A stretch of 64,000 nucleotides of DNA from Riptortus pedestris (GCA_019009955.1 CM032228.1:222491501-222555500); one strand, 5' to 3'. Shown: positions 1-15,560, counted from the first letter of the stretch. Translations and numbers: made by a program. Notes: generated from the letters alone by a model not told the origin.

Positions 1-1479
1 GAATATTTACAGTGCTAAAGTTTTGAATGGAAGATTGAAATTAAGAGAACATTTAACAGAACACTGAAATATACTAGTCAAACTAAATTACATTTTAGGA
101 ACTAGAAACATAAATAAATATGAAATTACTATACTATTATTATTATTTTTTTTAAAATGCTCACTGGTGCTCTTGTGCACTTATAAAATATAAGGAATGA
201 GATCACTATACAGCATGGATGGTTCAAATACTCTTTTAATGCAAAAACAGCGAAATATGAGATGAAAAATACATAAATAAATGGCTAAAATATGCAAAAT
301 GCTTGATTTTTATTTAAGCATTTTAAGCAGTCTTATATTTTATGTTTAAAAATGGTTTCATTTTGAAACAATGGCAGCATAATTTTTATATTTGGAAATT
401 AGTTATTAATTTTTACTAATAATATAAAGTGTAGTATTGTCTTAATACTAATTTTAAATAGTATAAATTTATGCTTTAGACTAAGACCCTTTATTGAGTG
501 GTGATTGATTCAATAAAATTGAATAGACAATCACGTATTTAAGTGTTCATGGTAATAAAATTTAAATATAATTAAATTAACATGCATTTGATTTAGTAAT
601 ATTTCGAGTTACATAAACACATAATGTTATATATATAGATAATACATTCCTTAAAAGATTAATTTACTACTATTCATCACATGAACATCAATATCTTAAA
701 AATTTAGCAATCTTAAACTATCATCAAAATATTTTTTGACAAATATACAACCAATTTAATAAAAATGTGAGAGCAATGATAACTAAAAAGTGGCAGGCAG
801 TATATTGGATATCTTATGCTAATGAGGATTACTTTTCTTTGGCAATCCTTTTCTATCAATGAAAGTTCCATAGGGCTTTAAGTAGCCTTGCCACTGTTAT
901 CTCATATTTCATTACTGAACATATTTTAGATTTTCAATTTAATAATTACACTCACATAATAACAAACCTGTTTCAACCATAAATATAGACTTTCATTTTT
1001 GCACCCTTATAAATCGTAAATTTTCTATTTAAGTTTAAAAAAATGATTCAAGGTTGCTACATTAAAAGAAAAATACGCTTAGCTTTATTCCCCAAAAATG
1101 ACATCTCCAGCATACTTCAGTAATTTAGAGAAAATATGACAGGCTCAGGATTATTATTTTACAGAGACAAAACAATTTCCTAGCTCTCTCCTCCATCTAA
1201 TGAGTCGATGCTGATAATGAAAGTTTATAAGGTAAACATAATGTGTAATATAAATAAGGTAAATATAATACACATTACATGGATAAAATAACAAATATCA
1301 GCATAATGGAAAGAAGCTAATATTGCCCCTATCATAAACTGAGCAAAAAATCAGAATGCAGAAATTAAGGAAGCATTAGAACTTTCCCTACAGCCTATAA
1401 GATCCAGTCTTGACTATTTGAAAGTACTATAGTGGAATTTTCCCATGACAATCAGCTACAGATAACTTTTTTTTCTATC
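1..1479. other. AT-rich sequence, nothing recognised
   Basis: No open frame of note, no splice-framed exon, no repeat seen more than once in the window. Confidence 0.5.
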
Positions 1480-2430
1480 AGAAAAAGCCTGATATAACGT
1501 CGTGGATTATAGTCAATGGGATTACTTAACAAGTTTATCAGATTCAAGAGAATGACTCTGGACGCGATTTCTTTGATGCGAAACCAGAGCAGTTGACTCA
1601 TGGATTTGAGGCTACTGCCGGCTTGAGATAAGGAGACCCACTATCACCTGTTCGGTTCAAAATTGCCCTGGAAGTGGTAATGTGAAAAATAATTAACAAA
1701 GAATTTAAAGAATGTTATGTAGACCATAGGTAAATGTGTCACAGCTTCAGACTGGAAGAGTTTGTTTGAGCTGGGGCTTAAAATGATTATGGATAAAATA
1801 AGGTAAAAGAATATGTAAACAGACAGGATACTGGTAGCCCTGTTGAATAGGAGGGTTCTTAATTCTCGGTTGTAGCACTTTCAAGTGCTTGGGAGTGATC
1901 TTTACTGAGAACAATAGTGTGGATGCATATAAAAAATCCAGAATTGTTGCAAGGAATAGATGCTTCTATGGGGGGCAAAAAGATCAATGAGTGTCTCCTG
2001 TAAGGCAAAAGAAAAAACTTACCAAATAGTCATCAAACCAACAGTTATTTGTGGCAGTAAAATGAGGAAATTCATCGAGCAAAACTGGAGAACCCTCCTG
2101 GCCTGAGAGAGAATAATCCAGAAAACGACATTCAGTATTGTGGGAGTAGCAGAGGGATGTCAGAAGGAATGCTAATCAAATTGATTTGTTTGGTGAACCT
2201 GATATTAGAGGACAGAAACAGACTGGGTGGCTATAAAAATGTAGGAAAGGGGGTTAAGGAGAATTGGCTGGGTTACCTAAGGGAAGATTTGTGGAGGCTA
2301 GGGCTTCACTACACTAGGGACTTCATGGGGAGGATCTTAGCTGCTAATCACACTCAAACGCCAAACATGGTGGGAGAAGCCTGTGTCCTACAAGAACTGC
2401 TATGTTTGCAAGTAAGTAATCTTTGGTTTA
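1480..2430 (+). pseudogene. Degraded LINE reverse transcriptase
   Basis: At 1622-1679 the frame reads LR*GDPLSPVRFKIALEVV, the reverse transcriptase GLRQGDPLSP block with a stop. Near 1890-1980 it reads LGVIFTENNSVDAYKKSRIV, the following conserved block. Later pieces suggest the C-terminal domain. Stops are many; the 94-codon frame at 2157-2441 is part of the relic. Confidence 0.65.
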
Positions 2431-2441
2431 ATAAAGGCTAA

Positions 2442-5400
2442 ATAGTAAACATAATATTAAATTAATTTTAGAATCAATCAGGGCTTATGAGTATTCGGCA
2501 TATATTTCTCTTCTATTTATTTATTTTTTTAAATTGAAACATTAGCTAATATTGAATATCCTTATTTTTAAAAAATATTTACTATTAAAATATTAATCCT
2601 CTGATTTCAAACATAGAAGGCTAGATGTCAAGAAAAGTCTAAATTATATTATCTCAAATAGGTACTGTACACCATAGGAACCCAGTTAACCTTCCCATGA
2701 GGACTAATAAACTATGGCTTATTTGTTGACTTAATCTCAATATATTGATATACAACCATTTTGTTTATACAATTACAAACAGATCAGTTTTATACTAGTA
2801 CTACAGGTTATCTTGTTTTCAAATTTTTATGTATTTTTTTTCATTTTCGCTATAACAGAAAATATTTCATTTACTACATTTGTAAATGGGTACAAAAACA
2901 AAAGTACATAGTGCCTAAAATGAAAGTATATAGCGCTTACAAAGGTAAGTTAAGAAATATACATTTATAATGTTTGCACATAACCAAATTAACGTACTTA
3001 ATTAAGGAGGGAATAGTTGTGCAATGGAACATTGCTTGTATTACATCACCCCCTAAACAAAAGCACCGTTATGTGCTTTTGATTAAAACATATTTATTTA
3101 TTATAAGATAGTAACTTACATATATAGTGCACAACCAATATTCAAGAGTATATCACATATAGAATAAGTCATTATTTACAATAATGATTAGCTATATATA
3201 ATGCAAAATATAAGAATTCCTATTAAACATTTTCAATTATATCCAGTGAAACATAGCACTATGCTTAAATATGTACTTTTAAATTGAGATTGGAATTGGG
3301 TTACACTGAGGATATACATATAAATAAAAATAAATAATTTCAGTTTTATTGTTTTACAATTTTCTTGTCTGCTTTTTTTGTAGATCATATTAGATTATGG
3401 TGTGGAATTTTGAAAACTATGATTTTACTCTTAAATATCTCAAAAAAGAATAAATAATATGGTTATCTATGTTTCCCATCTCTAGAAATTAAAAGCCTTA
3501 CTTTTTAAAGAAACTTCTGTTATTTTCATTCATTGTTTACGCATTGACACCTTTGCATGTTTTACATATTTATTCTAGGCTCAATGGAACATGAATTATT
3601 CATGAATAAATATGAATAACAATAGAAGAAAAAAAGCTAGAAATAAGGAAGTTCTTTATATGCACACAATTTCTAATTCATGGAGCACACATTATTTTCA
3701 TTGTTACCAAAGTTTAACTTCGATAAAAATTATTGATCAATTGTAACCATTCCAATATTTTTTCATATTTCATGTCCATCCAAGAAATGTTAGTTATTGG
3801 CAATATATTATTAACTGACAACAACAAATAGTGTTTGTTCAGTGTGTATATACATTCTTCAGAGAAATAAATAAATTAGCTTCAATTAGTTTAGAGCCTT
3901 TTAAATTATATTTAAAAAAATAAAACGTATAAAATAGTCAACAACAGTATATAAATAATAATCAACAATTTGTACTGTAAGAAATACAACATTACAGGGA
4001 AGAATATAATTCATTCACAACCAGTTTTGTTGTAGTAAATTATACATTCAACAACCTAATTTTAAATATCTTAATTGTCTCAGGTCAGCTACACAAAGAG
4101 GAGATCGTCATCTAATAATCAACATTATCTGCTCTTATTTAGAAAGACAGATACAATAAGCTGCTCTTCATATTAATACCACTTGTGACAAGTATAAAAG
4201 AATAGAATGAAAGCACCTAACTGAACATTTCAAGAAATATTGACTTAATTAATCCTTCAATACACAATGTAATTAATCATAAAACCTACATATGCTAAAT
4301 CATGTAATGCTTCTCCTAATTCATCAATCATGAAGCATATTCTGAATACAAGTATAGTTATGTGAAATTCTGAACTGAAAAATCATAAGTGGTATAGTGG
4401 TTTGCACAAAATTTTTTGGTTTAGAAATAATTCTATTAGTTAAAGTGGAAAATGTCTAACAGTTTTTTTTTTCTCTTTTGAAACTAAGATTAAATGTTAA
4501 AAGGCCTTGAAATACTGAAAAAAAAAAAAAAAAAAAGACATACAACCTATTACTTTTAGCATGCTTTCAAGATTTCAATACAAATGACCTTACAAGTTTT
4601 CTAAATTTGAGAAATCTGCCTTTAAAAGAATTTCTTATTTATTTCTTCTCATTCACACTATTTTCTCTGCATTATTTTTTTTCAAAACAGCAGCACATTT
4701 AGTGTAATGTAAGTATTAACTACAGTCAGCACTTTTAATAAAAATTATTATTTTTCAATAATATCATTTAGGTGGGAAAAGCTGTTGAGATAAATGACAA
4801 AGTTTAGTTGAATATACAAGTGTCCTGAAAGCTCATGAATAGAGATCCCAGATTATTCATGGAAATATAGAAGAGGATGTGTAAAAACAATAAAGGTATC
4901 AAGTAGGATGGAGGGAGCTCCACTCAAGGCCAAATTGATTGAAGTTATCCCTCAGAAGTTTGCAAAAGCTGATTAATGATAAGTATTAGCTCGTAGTGTA
5001 TGAACTGTAGGTCAGAGGAACTCAGAAAACGAGGGATGAAAAATTTAGCTGACAAATAAAAACTTAGTATGAATACAAAAATAGTACAATTCTCATATAA
5101 ATAAAATGTGTTAAGTTCCCCGTAAAGAATTAGTTATAGTTTCTTTATTTTTTAGATTTCATAAGAGAAATTGAACACAAAAAAATGTTTTAAGAGATTT
5201 TATTGGGGGGAAAACAACATTGATTAGAATGAATTTATCTCACGTATTTATTTATTTGTTGTTATCTGCTTTTATATACACTGTGTCAGGTTTATTTATG
5301 CCATGTTCCCTGTTATATAATATCAACATTATATCATTGAAATTATTTTTTGAAGCAAGTACTGATTACCAGTTTAAGGAAGTAAGGGTTTTGTGCAATG

Positions 5401-5530
5401 GCTAATACTAGGTATTTAATAAATTAAACTAGTCAACTGAAAATAGTACAGTTGTACTATATTTGATAATAGGAAAAAAAAAAGTTTTGTCACTTGCACA
5501 GTCGACTTAAATTCTGTTAGCCTATAATCA
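2442..5530. other. AT-rich sequence downstream of the ZnT gene
   Basis: Two short open frames (2761-2970, 5220-5405) read as low-complexity hydrophobic or basic peptides without family resemblance, and I do not accept them. No other structure was recognised. Confidence 0.5.
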
Positions 5531-5577
5531 TTATTCAAAAATTCTGAGTTGGTATTCTGGCGGGTGGAAGTGACTTC

Positions 5578-5833
5578 TAATGTAGGTAGGATGAAAAAAT
5601 GTAGGCTACGCTTCCACTATAATAATTTAACAACACGGCAAAGCGCTTTCGATGCTGTGCATCATCGTCAGTGCCCTGTTGACACACACAATAATAGTTA
5701 CAATTTATTGTAACTATTATTGTGTGTGTCAACAGGGCACTGACGATGATGCACAGCATCGAAAGCGCTTTGCCGTGTTATTAAATTATTATAGTGGAAG
5801 CGTAGCCTACATTTTTTCATCCTACCTACATTA
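5578..5833. repeat. 256-bp nearly perfect palindrome
   Basis: The arms 5578-5704 and 5707-5833 are reverse complements around TT at 5705-5706, with no indel and only about one mismatch seen (near 5630/5781). It is flanked by direct repeats TTATTCAAAAATTCTG (5531) and TTATTCAAAAAGTCTG (5831), 15 of 16 identical. This looks like a young fold-back element. Confidence 0.85.
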
Positions 5834-5849
5834 TTCAAAAAGTCTGTAA

Positions 5850-8811
5850 TTTACAACCAGAACACAATTTATTAACAAAAAAAAAACAGCTAGTTAATGC
5901 ACTATTATTTCTAAAAAGAAGAGTTATTGTGGATGTTTATCTTTATTACTGCGCATAAAATGTCAGGTAGCATTATGTGTTTGTATTTTTCCATTAATTT
6001 CTCCCAACATATATTACAAAATTAGAAGAAATTGACTTGGCATATCAAGGTTTATGTTTGATTATTTCAAATTCCAATTTGATGCTGCATGAAGAATAAT
6101 AAGACTGCTTTAAATGAAGACAGTACTCTCAGGAAGCTTTTAGTTCATTGAATACAAACAACAAAAATATCGAAGTGCTCTTGTAATATTTGTTATTGTG
6201 TTATACTCTTTTGTTAATTTAAACTTGGAAATTGCTATTAAAGTTATTGCAAGCAAGCAACAACTACGTCTAGGTTGGCTACTAGTCATTTTCTAGTTTA
6301 CAATCTGGCAAAACAAATCTTAAGAATGAATCTCATCAAAGGGAAGAAACAAAGCTCAATGATTAAAATTAAAAGTTTTAGGCTTGGCAAATCCACAACA
6401 GTCGGGTAAGATACCTTAAAAAACAACAATGTTAGCTATACTTCTGTTATATAACATCTTCCTCCGGGATAAAATAAAAAAAAAAAAAAATACCTGTCAG
6501 ATAACATGAAACTTAAAAATTATATATATTTGTTTTTGCCATAAATTATTTGAATTTCAAGCAGATGTATGGTCAATTCTTGCTTATAAGGGAGGGAAAG
6601 GATGTGAATAAATAATATATGCAAAATCATAGAAACTCAGCACATGCAGTGGTCCCATAAACAAGTGAAAACATTTAGGAAGACTTTAGCAGGCTTCAAA
6701 AGCCTTTGGCCTAGTTTATAATATGAAAGGAGCTATTTTAATTTAATGAATTATTCACAATGAACTGTCCCAAAGGGTGGTTGGGAGTTTATTTAAGGGG
6801 CTTTATTAATTAGGAGTAAAGATGGTGACCTTCTTTCACTTATATTACAACTATACTAAATTTTGCTTACTATATCCAATTAGAGAAGGGATATTTAGCT
6901 TTTTATGGGAATTTTTAAATTGCAAATGGGCAGATCAGGCTTTATACATCCTATTATTAGTGAGAAAGCTGAGGTATTACTCCCCACAAAAAAATTTAGG
7001 GCTCAAGCAACTTATGTGATGTTCAGCATAAGAACACAACAATAATAAGTCCAAGACTTTAATGTCAAATTAGACATTACTGCTTACCATTTCCTCACAC
7101 TGTTAAGACCACACACAGTCAATCTACAGTTTTCAAATCCAGCATGTTTGTATTTCTTATGATTCTTTTTTGAGTAAAGCATTAGAAGCTAATTTGCTAG
7201 GTTAGGAAAGCAGTCAATATCCATAGCTTTAAAAATATATGGATTGCTCATATATAGAAGATGATCAGGCATAGGAAAGAACATTCATGGAAAAATCTTC
7301 AGGTTTAGAAAATTGTTTTTACATAACAAAGAAACCTGAAATAAAATAAAATAAAACTTTCCCTGTTTGGAATCAAACTCTGATTTTCATGCATGCTTTT
7401 TTTTGTTTTTAATAAAGCCCACCTTAATATTCTAACCTGTTTACAGGGCACTGTATATAAAAACACAGAAAGCATAATGATGTATAATTTTATCAATGAG
7501 TGATAATGTTCCCCTTTAATGGACAAGTAAATGTAGCATATAGCTGGTCAATGAATCTAAACCTCCTCATCACACATTATGGACATAGTGAATGGCAAAA
7601 GGAAAGAAAAAACTTGCATGAGGAATCATTAAAGGATTTTAATTCTAGTTAAGATGTTTTTCAGAAGAACTGTTTTTACCTCACATTCAGTATAAAAGTT
7701 TGAATCATCAATCATAAATATCAATGAATTTACAGAAAATATTGTCTTCTTCAATATAGTTTTATATGTTATGAAAACCAGAAAAATATTATTATTTAAG
7801 ACCTGATAAATTGAATAATTACTTATAAAAAAAAAGTGATATAGATATATTTGATGTACTTTATACTTTAAAAACACATCTTTCAAAGCTAACCTTAGCT
7901 ACAGCATTGTAGAAATATTCTTACATACATTAGCAGTACAATAATTTTTATAGTATATTCTTAATATTGAATATCTATTATTCCCCAAATTTATTTATAA
8001 GCTTATACCATTAGATATTTAAAAATTAGATTTTTGTACAAAAGACAATTCTAATGAGAAATAGATCCATATGTTTTTGAATCAAAAATAACTACACCTT
8101 GTTAAAGATTGTCAATGACATAAAGAAATATAAATTAAAACATTTTTTTTTTTAATATAGAGAAAAATAAATACAATGGTAATAACTATTTGTTTAATCT
8201 GTAACCAGTAAACTAGCTAAAGGCAAGGAGATAGTGAAAGACATTAAATTTGCTAATGTGAGGGTTATTCTTTCTAATGTTTTCAATGCAATGAACACTT
8301 ACCATAACCACAGTTCATTTTTATTGGTCCTAGAGATCATATATATAAGAAAAGAAAAATTGTTAAAATAGTCAATATATATAAAAAGAAAATGTATAAA
8401 TTTGAATGAAAAAAAAGTAGTTGTTATAAGGTTTTAGAAGACAAGTATATTAATTACATTTTTAGGTTTGGAAAAATCATTTAATATAAATTAAAACAGA
8501 AAAATTTTAACAATATAAAGATAAAACAAATAACAATTACAAATATAACAATAAAATAAATAGAAACTAATATTTGTCATGAAATATGCATTTAAAAAAC
8601 ATACATAAATAAAATTTAACTATAAATAAACCCAGTAATTAAAAACACATAAAGAAGTATAATTTGTCAATCAAGTTTTGTGATTTAACCAGCAATATAC
8701 TAATTATCTCACCCAAGAAACATTGCCATATCATTCCAGATATACTTAAAGGAAATAATATCTAGGCTAGAAGGCTCAAACAAGCCATATATTAATGTCA
8801 TTAATGTACTG
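5850..8811. other. AT-rich sequence, 3' flank of the ZnT gene
   Basis: It probably includes the ZnT 3' UTR near 8.2-8.8 kb, but the polyadenylation site cannot be placed. The short frames at 6822, 7305 and 7629 look random. Confidence 0.45.
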
Positions 8812-8933
8812 TCATTGAGCTATTATATCGCCCAGATGCCTTTCAACTTGAATTGTGATTCTAGCGAGAGAGAATTTGTTATGAAGAAGGGTCTGTGCTC
8901 TTTCCAAGACTTGGTCTCGATCGGCCAAACTAC
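8812..8933 (-). CDS. ZnT exon 7 (C-terminus and stop)
   Basis: The acceptor is TTTTTATAG. It encodes QTLLHNKFSLARITIQVE and stops 13 residues later with TGA at 8814-8812. The ferredoxin-like fold of ZnT C-domains normally ends near TIQVE. No CxxC follows, unlike mammalian ZnT2/3/4/8. No convincing polyadenylation signal is seen close downstream. Confidence 0.92.
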
Positions 8934-9659
8934 CTATAAAAACAAAGAGATAATTATGAGAAATTGTACATGGAATTTGGATAATCAGAAAAAAATAACA
9001 TTAAATAAAAACCAGTAGTAAAATATAACAACTACTAACAGACAAGAATAAAGCAATATTTCAGGCATAACACGTTAAGTAACACATTCAAGACTTATTA
9101 CATGCATGCGCACGACACACAGATACACAACACATTATTTTTTTCCAAAAGACGTTTTGTAAATTCCTTTCTCAATTTTCATTTTAGCTCTTGATTTATT
9201 AGGTTTTGCGGGCTTTGTGTATGCTGCAGTGCAATAGGCCTGAAAGTGAGGATGAAAAAAAGGGTTTTATCTCTAATTGGTCCACTGAGTATATACTAAG
9301 TCCAGTAGAACTCTAATTCCCAATAGGAATGAGCATCAGTGTATATTTATAAATCAATTGAAACCAAGCAACATTTTTGCTGCATTGATATTTCTCCCTG
9401 GCTTCAATATTTTTAAACATTTACAGTATTTTTAGCATTCATTTTCACAAATATCATGAATATAAAAATATAATGGTGCTTTGGTTAGGAATATGGCAGG
9501 TATATTATGACAACATGGCCTACAACCAAAAGCAGCTTTTCAGAATCTTGTCCTTCATTGACAGTTAAGGCAAAATATTACTGCATTCATTACTAACATG
9601 TATATCTTCAAAATAGGGTGGTAACCAATTAGCCATAGTAGCGTAAAGTGGATGTAAAT

Positions 9660-9709
<50 letters not shown>

Positions 9710-12700
9710 ATACCATGAGTTGCATATATTTTCAAACTGTTTGTTTTTATGAGTAAATATTAAGAAATCCAGCACCACAACCAGTAAGAAATAACAGTAC
9801 AACATTTGGGAAATGGAATGACTACAAACAGACCATTTGCAATTGGTTAGGAAAATTTATCGCATCATTTTGGGACTTTGAAAATCATTCCCTTGGAGAA
9901 TTTCACTAACAATTGACAACAGATTTCAAGTTAATATATAAGAAAATTCTCAGAGAAAACTCAACAGATCAAAAATGATTGTATAATGGAAATCACATTA
10001 GCACCCCCTTGCAGCAGCTTGAATAGCGCTGTTAAGCCAACACAAGACACATCTTGAACAGAAAGAACACATTCTTTCTTTCTAGACAAAATTACAGGAC
10101 TTTTCTAGAAAAAGTTGTGATTATAATTTAAAATATATGAAAACTGGAATCAGTCAGAGTTGATTATCTCAAAAAATTATCGGAAAATAAACAGAGAGCA
10201 ATATTTTTAGTTAATTTTTTTTATAGCAAATTAATAAAATTTTTGCATCTACCAGAAATCAGTAGTTTCTAAAAAATCATATAAACCTTTTCTGGATATA
10301 AGAAAACCAAAATATACAGTAAACATACTTGGATTTTTGTTTCATGAAAGTTTATTAGCTTCGAGCGTATTTATATTTGTACAAAATGAAGTATGAGCAG
10401 TTTGCGCAAGAATTGGACTGATACACTTCCAATAATATATGGAAAAATGGTTTCCTTCTAATCCCATTAGAGGTTAAACCGTAATTGAGATTAACAAATC
10501 ACAACTTTTACTTCTTCTTTAGAGGCCATGCCATATGGAAAGGGTTAATACTATCACCAGTTATTGAGCTAGTATGTGAAGAAAGGAGACTGTATACCTT
10601 TATAATGGAAACAAATATTGTTTGAAACATAAAAGTCACAGGTATATTGTTCTAACTGCACAACCTTAGAAATAAAAATATAATACATGTAGAAACATAC
10701 CAACAGCAATGTGTACAGTAGCAGCATACTGCCCAGGTGTTAGTGCCCACAGGTGAAGAGCATGAACACCAAGAACTCCTTCAAGTGAGGAAAGAGCATT
10801 TTCAACTTCCGAGTATTCCATATCAGGAGGAGTGCATTCAAGGAGAACCCAGACACTTTGGCGTAAAATAGGTACAGTTGAACCCATCACAAGTATACAG
10901 CATAAGAAAGTGCAAATAGGATCAATTACCTTAGCGGTTGGCTGAAAATAGAATAGAAAATATGTAATTTATGCTAATTGGCATTTTAAATCACTTATGT
11001 TAGTAATAGAATAACAGCAAAATGGAAATTTTAATAATTACTTTTATTAATTATTGTTAAATCTGACTATTGTGATCAGAAAATGAATTTAGTAATCGAA
11101 CATAATTTCCATCTTATTAGAATTGCCATTCCCTTCTGATAAACCACATTACACAACATAGTTTTAATGTGTCGTAAAATAACTGCACAAACTACTCAAG
11201 GTAGTTAAATTCATTTTTTCATTTATTAAACCATCTATAATTACCTTAATATATCAAAATTATTTCAAATCACTATAAATAAAAAAGTCCCTTATGCTAG
11301 AGCTGCATATTTAAGAGTAATTCTTAGGAGCCTAAAATTTAGGAAATATCTTACAGTTTCACATCATAAACCCTAAACTGCTGCACTGTAATACAATAAA
11401 ACATGACCTTGTGCGAAGACAAGTAACATAAAATTAAATGAAACTAGATAAAAGTGTAATTAACGATATTGGCAGCTATTAAGAAACCAGATTGTACTCT
11501 GTTGTTCTTAGTAAAATTACTAAACGAACCTATTAAGGAGTTTTGAAAAAAACAACAAAAAACCAAACTATGAACTAATAATACAAACAAAACAAAAAGT
11601 AGAAAGGCACTTTTAAATGAAATTACAAAAATAGTTCATTAAGTAAATAAAAAAAGAACCTGAGCTCCCATCATAGAAATTCTTATTCGTTCCCTACCTC
11701 TCCCAACCCCCGGGTGAGCCGATGCTGACCATTAATTTACCTTTTTTTCTGATTAAAAATGTAAACATAAAATGTGATTTCAATATCTCAACATCTATAG
11801 AGGCAAGCTCTCTCCTTCTCTCATCCTTGAGAGAATAGCCAGAAAAGGCTATATATTCAAATTAATTGAGTTTATCATGGTTTAAGTGTTTTATGAACTC
11901 TTAAAGGTACTGGATGGTAGAGTCTGACAGAAGAGGATTTAAAAAAAAATATGTATCTATTTTAAGATGATGCTAAAATAATAATTGTAGAGGAAAAGGT
12001 CATTTCGATAGAAAGCTGGCAATGCTTTGGATGTATGCATTGCAAAATCTCTTTACTGTATTTTATTGATGACATAGAACATGACAGCTTTGCTGGAAAG
12101 ATATGTTGTGTAATAGTAAGAAACTATATACTGCCTCAAATATTTGTCTACAAATTTAATATCCTTTAAACTACTAATTGGAGTAGCTAATTATATATAA
12201 TAACTATATGTCTAGTTGTGAGTATGTAAAGGGGTGGTTCTGTGCGAAATAATAATATCAGAAAAAAGCTCATATAGAAAATCTAGGACTTACATAAAAT
12301 TTAATGACTAGAGCTGAAATAAATACTCCTGTACTTTGAATCAAATCACCCAAAACATGAATCACAGCAGCTCGTACATTTATATTTTCTTCAGCATATG
12401 GCCCTCCGTGACTATGTCCATGCCTTCCATGGAGAATGCAACCCATCCTAAAAAAAGAAATACTTAAGAATTAAGAACGAAATTATTTTTTTATTTTTCA
12501 CTCATGTAAATAAGTAGTATGCTTATAATATCTAATGAGATGCTTGCTAAATAACCATACATTAACCAAGTTAAAATAATCATGTTTATTTCTCTGCAAG
12601 ATCCAAGAAAAGTATAGAGTTTGTCATAGTTAACCAAAAGCTATGACTGTTGCACACATGAACACTGAGATTTAGAGTATTTTTTCTCATATACACTTTT

Positions 12701-13665
12701 ATCGCATAACAAAAGTAAAGATGATATGTGTTTAAACTGGAACTAAAAATTAATGGTGTAGAATGTAACTAAGTACTCATTAAATTTTCCACGATAATGA
12801 CACATAACTTTTAATGCTTACTCTTTTAGTGGTTTTATTATCCTCAGAAATGTAAATTTGTTTAAATTTCATAAATCTTTTAATCAAAACAATTAAAGGG
12901 ATTGAAAGAATTGGGGAAGTATGCCCAGTTATGTCTACTATTTATTAACACTCCTCCATTAAAATGTTGCACATAGCAGAGCATACTATATAAAATTATG
13001 TATACTTAGTTTTTCTTCGAGCGCCTCAATATATTTAGAATATTATTAATTATGGTAATTAAATGCATCAAATAGGCACCAATATTGTGCTTGGGACCAC
13101 TATTAGGAATAGAAATTGTTAATATTACATAGTATATAATAAAAAAATTATATTCACTATTATGATATTTATGGCTTATAATATTTTGAACAATGAATTT
13201 GGATTGAATAGTAATTGCTTAAAATCCAGTCTGACTGACTCAGCAATAGTACATTGATTATCAAGGCTCCCATATAGCTGTAAAATTTAAAACAAGTAAA
13301 TGCATGCAAAGGAAAAGTAAACACATAGGGCTTTTATATAGACTTGCGATGAATAACAATCACAATCATTATTCAGTCTAAATGTTCCTCAAGCAAGGCT
13401 ACCATGCTACTTCATAAAGATGAATGAAAGCTATCCATGATTATAATTAATATTGTCCATGATATTTTGGACAGCACAGTGGGATTGACCAGAAAATCAA
13501 TATATATTTTTTTTATTCTTCAAGACTAAAAAATTCTTTAAGTTTGCTTTAGTTATTAGACATTTAGTATAAACCCTAAGCACGAATAGAGGAAATGTAA
13601 AAATATTGTACATGCTGAAGCCTTGCAAAAAGGCCAATATATATATTAGCATTTAACTAAAATTA

Positions 13666-13697
<32 letters not shown>

Positions 13698-15560
13698 TAG
13701 CTAAGGTACCCGGTGATGCCCGGGAAATCATTGCTGACTGACTAATGATGGTATTTTTATAGCAAGACTTCAATGTGTACAATTGCACTTCCCTCCACGA
13801 TGTATTGTTTTTTTTCAAAACAGCCAATCCTAAAGTGTAACTTTCAGGGTTAATAGAATAGAAATTTTAGTTTTGAAGAATATATGAAAATGGGTTCTTA
13901 ATCAATCCCTCACGACTTTTTGACTCACGGTTTTTGAATAATTCAAACCATAATCATGGGTAGCATTGATTACAATTAAATATCATCTATAATGAACATA
14001 TTTCCTGCCAAAAATCAATCCACGCACATATAGTTTTAGCATAGTTTTATACATGAGATTATATTCATATTAGTAAGCCTCAGTGGAAATCACTTCCCGT
14101 CATGCCAGCATTCCACAGGAAATAAGTAAAAGCAATTAACTCCCGTCAATTTCCCCTCTCGCAGGAGAGTTATCATCATTGTTTTCCTTAGAATATTGAT
14201 TCAGAATATTATTTTAATAATTTATCTACCTAAATAATAGATCCCTAAACATAATTTCATTTATGTTCAAAAATCTAGATGAGGGGAAGAGAGCCCCCCT
14301 GCAACCTAGCAATACTTTAAACATTCATATCGAGTATATATTAAATACCAGAAATGCTCTTATAGTTTATATTCTATTAGAAATAAATAACAAAGTTATA
14401 GGGAAAATAAATAAATAAATAAATGACGAGGCGACGGAGATTTATAAGCTCACTAATCCGAATCATACTTACAACTATCATATAAGACTAAAACATAACA
14501 TCTTTTGTTATAATATGCATTTATTAAAAACACTTAAATAAGCACTAATAAAATTAATGACTACCGCTATGGTTTTAGCGTATATGCCGTGTTAACTTCA
14601 TTTACGGCAAAAGTGAATACAACAAAAGTTACTTTAAATAACAAAAGTAAACAACTTTTGCTATGTGCACGTTTGCCGAAAAAAAAAATAGAAAATGAAA
14701 CTTGCGAATTTTTATCTCAGACCTGTCTTATAACCCCCACTCCCATTGGAACCTAAACATTTTAATACAGCTTATAATCATGGAAGAATTAATGCTAATT
14801 CACATACCAAGTTTTGTTAAATTCGGTTCAATCGTTTGAGCTCAAGAATATTGTTGGATTCCGCTTTAGTTTTTAACGTATATCTCCTTTATACTTTGTT
14901 ATACAGCAAAAGTGAATATAAGCAAAGTTATTTTAAATAACAAAATAAACAACTTTTGTCATGTGCATATTTGCAGAAAAACCAGTAGAAAAAGAAATAT
15001 CGCTATTTTTAATTGCAGGCCTCCCTTATAACCCCTACTCCTGCCCGTCCCTAGAAATATTGGTATGGCTTATTATAATTAAGGCGTAAGAGATAATACA
15101 CATGCCGAGTATTATTTAGTTCGGTGGAGTCTTTTGTGCCAAATAATATTGTTGACTCCCGCTATAATTTTTAGCGTATAACGCCTTTCTAATACGGTAT
15201 TCGACGATAGTGTGTATAACAAAAGTTTCTCTAAATAACAAAATAAACAACTTTTGTTATGTTCATATATGCCGAAAAACCAATAGGAAACGAAATATCG
15301 CTATTTTTAATTTCTGGCTTCCCTTATAACCCCCACTCCTGTTCGTCTCAGAGGATATTAATATAGCCTAAAGTCTAAGTTGGGTTAGTAGTAATATAAA
15401 TACCAAGTTTCATAAAATTTGGTTCAGCCGTTTATGCGTGAAAAGGTAACAAACAAACAGACACCAAAGAAACAAAATGCAGTTTTGGTGTCTATGACAT
15501 GTGAAACGAAAAGTTATCGTGAAATTTTGCGAAAAAAATCAATGTACAGACAGAGGTTAC

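Noticed and set aside
2157..2441. 94-codon frame as a small gene
   Set aside because: It belongs to the degraded LINE at 1.5-2.4 kb; neighbouring frames carry the rest.
5577..5849. Two 60-65-codon frames on opposite strands with almost the same protein
   Set aside because: The identity follows from the palindrome; there is no family resemblance or splice context.
8815..9018. 67-codon plus-strand frame
   Set aside because: It is the antisense shadow of the last ZnT exon.
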